Positions 24,001-31,139 of a stretch of DNA of 64,000 nt are shown here, piece by piece (position 1 is the stretch's first letter; every line of letters begins with the position of its first letter). Source of the stretch: Ancylostoma caninum (lineage: Eukaryota > Nematoda > Chromadorea > Rhabditida > Ancylostomatidae); contig JBAJFG010000076.1 in assembly GCA_037903475.1 (NCBI GenBank), positions 620,001 through 684,000 of the forward strand. The letters are read 5' to 3'. A model generated the notes under the pieces. It saw nothing but the letters and a program-made list of their open reading frames with translations. It ran no database searches and was not told the origin of the DNA. Position numbers and translations under genes: made by a program.

Positions 24001-25119
24001 ATGCACTCCTCATGACCTTCGTTTTAGTCGTGTTGATGCTGAGACCTGTTCTTCTTCCTTCTTCGTCCAGCCGTCTGAGCATTTCAGAGGCATCGTCCGG
24101 TGACCTCGTGATCAGCACTATGTCATCCGCGAAACGTAGATGGTTCAGCCGCTTCCCGTCGATGAGGACTCCAAAAGTGCTCCAGTCGCAGTTGCGAATG
24201 ATCGACTCCAAACACGCTGAGAATAAATACGATGAAACTGGGTCGCCTTGACGAACTCCTTTCTCCACAGGTACCTCGATATCGTTGAGAAACGGCCGAA
24301 ACACCGTGGTGCATCCCGAGTAGCACTCACACGAAACCTTTATGTACCGCGACTCAACACCCTGTTCTTCCAGCGCTTTCCAGACCTTCGCCGGCTCCAC
24401 TGAATCAAATGCCTTCTTGTAGTCAACAAAGGTCAGCACCAGCGGTTCTTGGTATTCTCGGGCGGCCTCGATATAAAACTATATACAACTCCTTATAGCA
24501 GTCCTAAGAAATATCGGAAGTTTTCTGCATTGGAAATGAAGCAGCGAAAAACGCGCATTATTTTTGCATCAACCTAGTAAAACACCGCATTTCATTCAAG
24601 TTCTCAATCACTTTTCCCGAGCATGTCGATGTGGTAGCAAAATCAAGGAGGAACGTCTAGAACAGAGTTTCAGCAAACTTTTCACAGGAAGCAGTCTGGT
24701 ATACTTCATTGGCAGCTCTTGGATGTTGTCGCTCCTTCATGGACTTTTATACTCATGGGGTGAGACATTCAATTGCACTCACTGTTCGCTTGTTTAGTTA
24801 TGCGTAAGGGGCCGAGTACACCACGAATGATCGTGGCGTGCTACAGAGATTGCTGTATACCTCTGCTTGTGTTGCTTTTCCCCAGATTGCATGTCGGCAA
24901 ACGTGAAATGAACTCTATCTAACTGACTTTTGAAAAGTGTCACTTTCAGACGTATGTGGGTTGTGGTATGATGCTAAGAACTCATCATGGGTATACAAAA
25001 AGACGACATGTGGTTTCGTTGGAAGCTTCTACATGGGCTTTCTGCACGGGATTGTGGCATGTGTCGTAATATTTATATTTGACACTTTCACTTACTGCTG
25101 TGTGAGAAGGCGAATGAAT
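15091..25119 (+). CDS. Serpentine chemoreceptor, class srx (3' end not found)
   Basis: A G-protein-coupled receptor of the nematode srx family, expected in the plasma membrane of chemosensory neurons. Five exons join with matching phases: 15091-15159, 15220-15380, 16947-17090, 24674-24759, 24950-25119 (210 residues). TM1 follows LGAVGSLINITVIV. TM2 contains the family-typical NAFGYICISQLVAD. TM3 ends YSRLLMALNRMVAIAWPMSY, the srx version of the DRY region. TM4 is followed by an extracellular DVCGLWYDAKNSSWVYKKT, and TM5 ends IFDTFTYCCVRRRMN. ATG at 15091 was chosen because it opens the first phase-consistent exon. TM6, TM7 and the tail were not found; a 3-kb retrotransposon sits next downstream, so the gene may continue past it or be broken. 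Intron 3 is 7.6 kb against about 60 bp for intron 1. Confidence 0.88.
15381..16946 (+). other. srx intron 2 with poly-G tract and repeat remnants
   Basis: It contains 17 consecutive G at 15914-15930. At about 16700-16830 a block (GCATGGCTG, CAGCAAATCAGCTGG) resembles the 5' end of the RTE-type element at 28560-28700. No coding is supported inside. Confidence 0.4.
17275..18140 (+). repeat. GCGTTTGGAGCGCCGG repeat family, direct pair
   Basis: Two direct copies (17290-17458 and 17932-18095) share GGCGTTTGGAGCGCCGGC, CGCGGCATGACACCT, GGGCGGAGTTGG and CCTTATCCTGCATTTGAC. The spacer block at 17800-17930 (CATATACCTTGCCTCA...CTGCATCAGCC) recurs at 21279-21395. Three reverse-oriented ends also occur at 21410-21480. 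Probably a short interspersed element family; class unknown. Confidence 0.55.
18190..18400 (-). pseudogene. Serpentine-receptor-like exon remnant
   Basis: Minus-strand frame with a hydrophobic stretch CYDVFYIMPVYLVPFFAYL followed by CCVFAIFLDSLRCVSIL and a good donor (GTGAGTATG at about 18226). The Tyr-rich helix with a trailing Asp resembles TM5 of srx-type receptors. No acceptor AG is present upstream and no partner exons were found, so it reads as a relic. Weak call. Confidence 0.25.
18424..20011 (-). CDS. Unrecognised multi-exon protein nested in srx intron
   Basis: Six exons on minus join with matching phases: 20011-19684, 19518-19397, 19268-19083, 18864-18753, 18696-18618, 18544-18424 (TGA). 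The product is about 315 residues. Visible traits: an acidic, proline-rich stretch (PTEVERPQPVPFR) near residue 100, then IYYANFMIFFGVSAEMLGF, then HAKLTASNLKDDWNIPAM, and a basic C-terminus (LALNKRKDSRVKWAAKCRS). No signal peptide or convincing membrane helix is evident. I do not recognise the family. Phase agreement at five junctions plus a clean terminal stop make a real gene likely. The start is uncertain: ATG at 20011 opens the long first frame, but an acceptor at 19868 could begin the exon instead. It lies 294 bp downstream of the gene at 20305-21102 on the same strand, a spacing compatible with an operon. Confidence 0.65.
20305..21102 (-). CDS. Small leucine-rich-repeat-like protein nested in srx intron
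   Basis: Four exons on minus: 21102-21025, 20896-20727, 20658-20386, 20359-20305 (TGA); about 191 residues. Upstream of the ATG a TTTCAG acceptor followed by a 15-20 nt leader fits SL trans-splicing. The second exon resembles leucine-rich repeats: LHLEGCSLSD, VRYVCIRSNCL, FPNIEELDCRDNR. The third is helical (FIALLITDEILHVFKNEDV, FPLLERLNNAS). F-box/LRR-type proteins are one possibility, but no F-box is visible. The exon 3 acceptor (CTGGGAG) is poor, so that junction is the weakest. It might instead be the 5' part of the next gene on this strand. Confidence 0.5.
21265..21485 (-). repeat. GCGTTTGGAGCGCCGG family, reverse copy
   Basis: Shares CATATACC.TGCCTCA and CCGCACCTTCAGCA with 17800-17870. 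It carries two consecutive ends of the form GGCGCTCCAAACGCCCGAAT followed by GTCTGAGA. Confidence 0.5.
22113..23000. mobile_element. Mariner-type MITE, TTGGGTTGGGGAATAAG termini
   Basis: TA at 22111-22112 and 23001-23002. Terminal inverted repeats of 31 bp differ at one position (TTGGGTTGGGGAATAAGTTC on the left against ...AAGTCC on the right, both then GTTCGGTTTTT). The 888-bp body has no transposase. The strong TIR identity suggests a fairly recent insertion. Confidence 0.8.
23307..24471 (-). mobile_element. 5'-truncated RTE-clade retrotransposon with TSD
   Basis: One continuous frame of 375 residues (24439-23312) plus 10 upstream residues (AAREYQEPLV). It begins inside the RT fingers at FVDYKKAFDSVEP and keeps RQGDPVSSYLF, the catalytic HLRFADDIVLI, NTTKTKVM and YIYLGRLLNM. 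It then has the RTE C-terminal region ending HPRDRKRPRGRPPIR and a stop. Identical 14-bp repeats (TATAAAACTATATA) at 23293-23306 and 24472-24485 are its target-site duplication. Truncation at the 5' end is the usual outcome of target-primed insertion. The intact frame implies a young insertion. Endonuclease is absent. Confidence 0.9.
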
Positions 25120-25640
25120 GTGAGTATTATAAAATTGATGAACATAAATACAGAACTCTTTGCTGGTGATTCGGTGCCATCAAATTCTTCTTTTTATAAG
25201 TAAGAACGTCCTGAGTGTGATGGATGTGGCAGGTGCTCCATGAGAAACTACCTATTCTCACGAGAACATTCGTGGAAAATGGATACATCACATATTTTTT
25301 TAGAAAAAAGTATGAATTGAGAAAACATGGACTAGAACGCATGATGGGGCATGGAACAGGCCTAAAACTAGCACTATGCTAGCATGCATTTTTGAAGAAG
25401 TGAAAAAAAATTGTTGTGGTAGCTTTCATAACAATAATCAGCATGGGGAATGCGAAGCAATGATGGAAGTAAGAATGTTAAATGGGGAAGAAAGTAGCAA
25501 ATAAAAGTTCAGCAGGAAATGTCTGGTACTAAATTAAGGTAAATGGAGGAATCACTGTGTGGAAGATGGCGGAAAGCGACGCTAAATGTGTAGGTAGTCA
25601 ATGTGAGGGGGAGTCAATGTATTGGCCAGTCAATGTATTG
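25120..25640 (+). other. Intergenic or intronic, no feature seen
   Basis: Between the last srx exon found and the truncated end of the next retrotransposon. A degenerate AGTCAATGTA repeat sits at 25593-25650. Confidence 0.4.
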
Positions 25641-25647
25641 TATTGTA

Positions 25648-27132
25648 TTAATGTATGGGCCAGCACTCGGCACCATACAGCGCGACAGGACGTACCACGG
25701 TACGGTAGATCTTCGACTTGAGCCGGTCTGGTATGTCCTTGTCGCACAGCACACCGATCAGCGAGCGCCACTTCAACCACGCAGCGGCGACGGTGATCTC
25801 ATGGACGAGGCTGCCGTCTGATGAAACCACTGAGCCGAGGTATTTGAACGTAGTGGCTCGCGGAAGATCCGTGCCATTAACTTTGATAGTGCCAGACTCG
25901 TGCTCGTCGGTGGTCAAATACTCGGTCTTCTTAACGTTGAGGCGGAGGCCGAACCGTGCCAGCTGGTCACTCCACGCTTGCGTCTGTCGTTCAAGTTCAC
26001 CCTCGTCTTCGGATGCAAGCATTACGTCATCCGCGTACAGCAGCGTCCACGGCGCTGGTCTGTCAAGCTCCCTTGTGATGGCATCCATGACTACGATGAA
26101 AAGAAGCGGGGAAAGGGCTGAGCCTTGATGTACGCCCACGGTTGTGAGGAACTCCGTCGATGTACCCGCGGCCGCCTGCACTTTACTCCTGTGATCGGCG
26201 TAAAGAATCCGCACCCATTCGATCAGCTCTTCGGGAATGCCGTGAAGCCGCAGAGCATACCAAATGACTTCGTGGGGGACGCGGTCAAAGGCCTTCTCCA
26301 GATCTAGGAAGGCTAGGTGCAATGGTCTTTTCTTTTCACGATGCTTCTCGATCAGGAGACGGGCGGCGTGGATGGCATCGGTAGTGCCGCATCCGGGTAC
26401 AAAACCGCACTGGTTCGGGGATAGTTGAACAATTTCACGAAACCGGCGATCAATGATACGCTCGAAGATCTTCATGGTATGCGACAAAAGACGGATTGGT
26501 CGATAGTTCGCGCAGTCAGCGGGGCTACCCTTGCCCTTCCAGATTGGGATGGTAGTGCTTCGCTGCCAGTCCACGGGCACCTTCTTCTCCGCTATGACTA
26601 GATTAAAAAATTTCGTTAACCAATCAGCGGAGTTCCAGCACTGCGACTTCCACAATTCTGCTGCCATATCATCTGGACCAGTCGCTTTGCCTGGCTTCAT
26701 TCGCTTCAGTGCATACATGGTCTCTTCGATGGTGATTGGCTGCACTGGTCCGGAGGTGGGCGGAACTTCTGGGACGGATGGATGGGCAAATTCTTCCGTC
26801 GAGACCTTCTCAAAATAATCCTTCCATCGTTGCATCACCTTCTTGTGATCCATCAGGAGGTGGCCTTGCTCGTCGTTGACGCCGTGAAACTTCTCGACGT
26901 CGTCTGCTTGGCGCTGACGCGATTTCGCGAGTCGGTAGATGAAGCGCTCACCGTCCCTCGAGTCTAACTTCTTACAGACTTCATCGTAATGAGCCGCCTT
27001 CGCTGCGGCTACAGCCTTCTTAGCTGCCCTTTTCGCTTCGCGGTAACTCCTCCAGTTGTCTGTCGTTTTATTGTCAAGGAAGGAGTGGTAGAGCCGCTTC
27101 TTTTCGCGAACTTTCGCCCTCACTTCCTCTGT
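25648..27132 (-). pseudogene. RTE reverse transcriptase domain, truncated C-terminus
   Basis: In frame with the endonuclease across the single TGA. The palm with YADD is intact, and fingers motifs precede it in normal order. The chain ends with a foreign WPIH tail where the family continues for roughly 130 residues more, so the enzyme is incomplete. Confidence 0.85.
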
Positions 27133-27135
27133 TCA

Positions 27136-28251
27136 AAGCCAGGTCTTCCTGTCAATCTTCCTTCGATCAGGTCTGGTCGTGCCGAGTTCGGAGCGAGCAG
27201 TTGCGAGGACAGCATCAGTTACTTTTTGCCATGTTTCGTCGACGTTCGTGATGGGTGGCAACTGAATGTGAGAGATGACTGCTATTTCTTTCTCTCTTAA
27301 TCTCCACCACTTCATTCGAGCCGGCCCACATCGTTCGACGCGCTTCTTGTTTGGCGGCGTGATCTTCATTGTGCAAATTAGCGGCCGGTGTTGCGACGCG
27401 ACCGTCTCATACGGTACGACTTTTGCATCCGTGACGAGCTTCTGGTCTTGATACCTCACAAGCACGTAGTCGATCTGTGTCGTGTTGCTGCCGCTGTAGA
27501 AAGAGACGAGGTGGGATGGTCGCTTCCGAAATCTCGTGTTCGTTATAACAAGGTTATGAGACTCGGCGTAATCGAGAATGCGCTCGCCATCCTCGTTACG
27601 CACCCCGTATCCGAAGCCGCCGTGGCATCTGTAGCCGTCCTTCGTCGATCCCACGTGCCCATTCAAGTCCCCTGCAATAATAACCGTATCTTCTGGTGGT
27701 ACTGCAGCGGTCTTCTCATCAATCAGCGCCCAGAAGTCGTCTTTGGCTCGGTCTGAACATCCGGTCTGTGGGGCGTATGCCGAGAAAAAATGGATGCGCC
27801 TTTCCAAAGTGACGACAACAATCTTCATAAGACGGTCGTCAAAACGCTCCACGCCTGCTATGGAATCCCTGAACCGTTCGGAGACAATGATGCCGACACC
27901 ATTTCTTGTACCTGGGCTACCATTGTAGACGATTTTGAATCCGCACCCGATGTCCTTGGATTTGCTGCCAGAGCACCTCGTCTCCTGCACCGCACACAAG
28001 TCGATTCGACGGCGCTGCAGTGCTGCTGCCAGTTCAAATGAACGGCCTGTCAACGTGCCGACGTTCAAAGTAGCAATACGCGTCTTGGCCACGTTGTTAT
28101 CCTTAACGACTCGCCTGCTTGCCCCCCGATGCCGCCGTTCGCGAAGCATCGGGGACCCTCGCATATTATTGTCCACACTCACCGGGCCCCGCGAGTGGGC
28201 GTCGATTCCCGCGTACGCCGTAGCCTTCTTCTTGAATCCATTTGACGTCAT
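27136..28251 (-). pseudogene. RTE apurinic endonuclease domain (5' part of polyprotein)
   Basis: Residues 60-290 carry a complete exonuclease-endonuclease-phosphatase fold by motif, and the catalytic Asn, Glu,  Asp-Asn and His are all present. The usual SDH motif reads SQH here. The domain nicks target DNA for reverse transcription. Read-through into RT would need correction or suppression of the TGA at 27133-27135. Confidence 0.85.
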
Positions 28252-29020
28252 GATCCATTAGATGTGACGTGGGGTGTTCGTCAGCCGGCCTGTCACTACG
28301 GCCTGTCGCCGGCATTCGAATGACGAGGAGAAGGATTCCCCCCGTGGACAAGGGACTTATTTGTTAGAGGCGGCCCCTACTCGCCTCTCATGCGCTTCCC
28401 AGTCGTTAGAATGCGAGCTTTTGGCCAAATCCGAACTGCAGGATACAGCCCACACAAAGCATTTGCACACACCCACGCGCGTGAGTGCATGTTCACACTT
28501 ATATGCCGGCCGTATGAATCGAATCCAGCACTGCCGAACTAAGGAGTCCATCCCCTAGATCTACCCGCGTCGCAGGGCAAGCGCATGGCTGCTTTTGGTC
28601 CGCGGTAAACCCCCTATCCGCCACCCGGGGTCGCGCCACGTAGCCTCGCAGCAAATCGGCTGGGATCCCTCGTAGGAGGGAGATCCGTGGACTTGATACA
28701 TTCTGTTGCATCACTTATACAGGAAGCGTCGTAACTATTGACTATTCAAAATGAAGGCCAAGCCTCAGCGAAAACAAAAAACCCACTTTTGTTCGGAGTG
28801 ATCTCTGTGATAGCAGCCACGAAGACGCCACCGGATTGTCGAACCCGCGCAAGTGAAGCAATTCTATTTTGTTCCTTGTTGCAAAAAGTTCAGCCTTCAG
28901 GAACTTGATGTTTATGTGAGAGGTAGGAAGGTCTTATGCTTCAAGAATCTCAGTGAGAAGGCTTTATTTGCATAAGAAATTCACTTATGTTTTTTGTACA
29001 AAAAAGTCCTTGATTTTCAG

Positions 29021-29081
29021 GTTTCTCGTCCAAGTGATGTTCTAAGAAGACATTTCATTGATCGGCCCAATTCAGCACAAG
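29021..29081 (+). other. Possible further exon of the srx gene
   Basis: Bounded by TTTTCAG and GTGAAC. It starts in phase 0, as the last srx exon requires, and encodes VSRPSDVLRRHFIDRPNSAQ. I cannot match this to srx TM6, so the link is only positional. Confidence 0.25.
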
Positions 29082-29258
29082 GTGAACATATGCCCGCTCT
29101 TCCAGACTTGATTCCAGTGCAGGAAACAAAACTGATGCACGCCTTGTTCTGGTTTTCATCATGTTGGAGTTCATACTGGTACGGAAGCGGCTTCCTTGTG
29201 CGCCTTCTCGATGCAGAAAGCCTCAAGTGATAGACATCGCGAACTCAGATGGCAGCGC

Positions 29259-29304
29259 CAAGTTTAGTTTTCCACGTCGTCACGAACGTGGAAAACTAAA
29301 CTTG
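29259..29304. repeat. Perfect hairpin, 19-bp arms
   Basis: CAAGTTTAGTTTTCCACGT is followed after 8 nt (CGTCACGA) by its exact complement. No poly-T follows, so it is probably not a terminator. Function unknown. Confidence 0.8.
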
Positions 29305-29977
29305 TATCCATGCTAAAGAGCAATCCTTAATACTCGTCCACAAATTCACCAGCTCTTCTTCAGCCTTAGTCTGACTTAAGCAAATGTCCCATATGAAGTC
29401 GTCTTTACAATTCACTCCGTGATTGGCTTTTCTCCAGTTCGGATGAAACATGAGAATAAGGAAGCCTTATAATTGATGGTTTTCAAGTACATAACAATCT
29501 TGAATCTCTATGCTTTTCATGTGACAGAAACCTCAAATTACGTGCCTGCCACAAGGGCACGAGCTACACAAGTGTGATAACTGCTGGTGATTTTCTTTTC
29601 AAAACAACAGTACACTTTTGAAGAACCATAATATCTACCCGAACATGAGGAATTAGTTCACATCATTGTTGTTGTCTTCCATGCTGGAGAGCTCTCCTGG
29701 TTCATGATACCTTACGAGAAGAGGCACCAAGAATGTGGAGAGTAAAAAACTATCCTGTTGTGAACCTAAGCTCAGGGAGACCGCTTGCATATTTGTTGTC
29801 AAATTCAGGAAACGAATATTTGGTCTTTTTTCTTTTCTTTTTTCTATTGAAAGATTCCTACGTAGAGAATTCAGACGACAACATGGAAGACAGAGACAAC
29901 TCATGAAATACTCATTTGTTTTAAGTAGACGGTGTTGGATTGAATTGGTATCTTTACGTTATCTATCTAATCATGCC

Positions 29978-30301
29978 GTAACGAGCAGCGCATTGCGCCC
30001 ACTGACTCCGGACCACAACCACGATGGTGGCGCAGTGGTGAGAGGCTCGCGGCGCACGCACACCGGTAGATGGTTCGATCGCGCCCCTGACCAACCAAGC
30101 CATCGATCCCTCCGGGGTCGGTAAATTGCTACCAGAGGAGTCTGGGAGGATGAAGCAGTGATTTGATACATCGGATGCCCCCCACAATTCACTGTATAGG
30201 ACATATACGCATTCAACGCCTCTACGATGCTCAGATGAGATCGAATGCGTGGCGCATCCCACATGACGGGATTGATCAACGCTGACCACTTCATCCTTTA
30301 T
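29978..30301 (+). mobile_element. tRNA-derived SINE, full copy with TSD
   Basis: The A box GGTGGCGCAGTGG (about 30025) and B box GGTTCGATCGC (about 30074) lie 50 bp apart, as in a tRNA promoter. A conserved body follows, shared with 11664-11888 (..ATGCGTGGCGCATC.., ..GATCAACGCTGACCACTTCA). Near-identical 14-bp flanks TATCTAATCATGCC (29964-29977) and TATCTAGTCATGCC (30302-30315) are the target duplication. The A/T-rich tail CCTTTATTAT ends the element. Confidence 0.75.
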
Positions 30302-30554
30302 TATCTAGTCATGCCCCGCCAGGTAATCGGTCGCCAAAAGACCACTAGTATTGTGTGCGCGGACTATTCTAGCTAATGCTTTCGTGCAGTAATCGCGAGT
30401 TATTATGGTATTATTATGGTTATTAAGCTCGAAAAATACATTTCCAACGGCTACACTTGCGAAATTACATACTATGCACTGGACCCGTTTCCAGGTTTGA
30501 CCAGTTGTGAGCTCCCCACTTCCTTAGCTGAGTTGCCGCTCTAATGTTCATTGG

Positions 30555-30770
30555 CGACACATTTGGCGAGGCTTGTTCGGCAACCTCCCAGACAAGCTTG
30601 CCAAGTGCCTAGGCAAGCACGTCAAATGTACAACCATACAAGAAGTTCGGTAAAATGTATTGTTAAACAAAATTCGTCAAATGCATCACCACGCAATATT
30701 GTCATTTGTATTGTCACGCATACCTCGTTAAATGTATAGCCACCTTGCCAATTGTGTCGTCAAACAAAAG
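30555..30770. repeat. Degenerate tandem repeat, GTCAAATGTATCGCCA-like
   Basis: About six imperfect 30-40 bp units with TCAAATG.AT and (C)ACCACGCA words. A related array lies at 34675-34860, on the far side of the CR1 element. Confidence 0.45.
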
Positions 30771-31139
30771 GGTTATCAACCGCACAAAAACTTCGATATT
30801 ATCTGGAATTGTGCCATGCCATGCCACCAATCTAAGGAGTCCTTCTTCCACAGCGCCTCCGATAGTGCCTGCAGATACATGGCCACACTGGCTTCGCTTG
30901 CAAGGGGTGTGCCCCATCAAATTTGGACCGGGCCTGTTTTCCAGCTAAAATGCCTTCATAAAATTGCTCGTTAGAAATGCTACCTCACCCACCCGGTCCG
31001 GAGATTATGGAGACCGGAGATTACGTACCATGGCTGATGGGGTCGGTCCAGAAGGATTGTATAGTAGTTTTGAATTCTATCGGGGCATGAATAAATGCTC
31101 ATGTGTAGGTGCAGTGATATCAAGCTGAAGCGCTTACAA
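30771..31139. other. No gene seen
   Basis: Contains a GGCTTCGCTTGC...GGGCCTGTTTTCCAGC stretch loosely like the start of the interspersed element at 11969. Otherwise featureless. Confidence 0.35.

Larger units (their letters stand above)
17158..24574. mobile_element. Segment bounded by mariner-type TIRs inside srx intron 3
   Basis: The left end reads GGTTGGCGCAAAAATAATCC + GCGTTTT and the right end, read inward, GGTTGATGCAAAAATAATGC + GCGTTTT. About 24 of 27 positions match, and TA lies directly outside each (17156-17157 and 24575-24576). The outer bases fit Tc1/mariner termini. Removing the segment leaves an intron of about 166 bp. Inside lie two minus-strand multi-exon genes, a MITE, a truncated RTE and repeats. 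Alternatively two independent partial elements of one family landed on either side. Confidence 0.45.
25648..28720 (-). mobile_element. RTE-type non-LTR retrotransposon, 3'-truncated, one internal stop
   Basis: The endonuclease frame (28251-27136, ATG at 28251) has the EEP motifs NVGTLTGR, VQETRC, SAYAPQTGC, AGDLNGHVG and SQHRPL. A single TGA at 27133-27135 replaces a codon in KTWL-TEEV; the frame then continues unshifted through linker and RT to 25648. RT shows YALKRMKPGKATGPDD, FLDLEKAFDRVPHEV, VHQGSALSPLLF, catalytic LLYADDVMLASE and FKYLGSVVSSDG. It stops abruptly after YGAECWP, so the thumb tail and 3' UTR are gone. 3' loss is unusual for target-primed elements and points to deletion. A GC-rich 5' UTR extends to about 28720. 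Different subfamily from the element at 23307. Confidence 0.9.

Noticed and set aside
24012..28261. Numerous plus-strand frames opposite the RTE elements
   Set aside because: They are antisense shadows of the retrotransposon coding regions.
29735..30124. 129-codon frame ending in the SINE
   Set aside because: Its second half is SINE sequence and the first half matches no srx helix despite its location.
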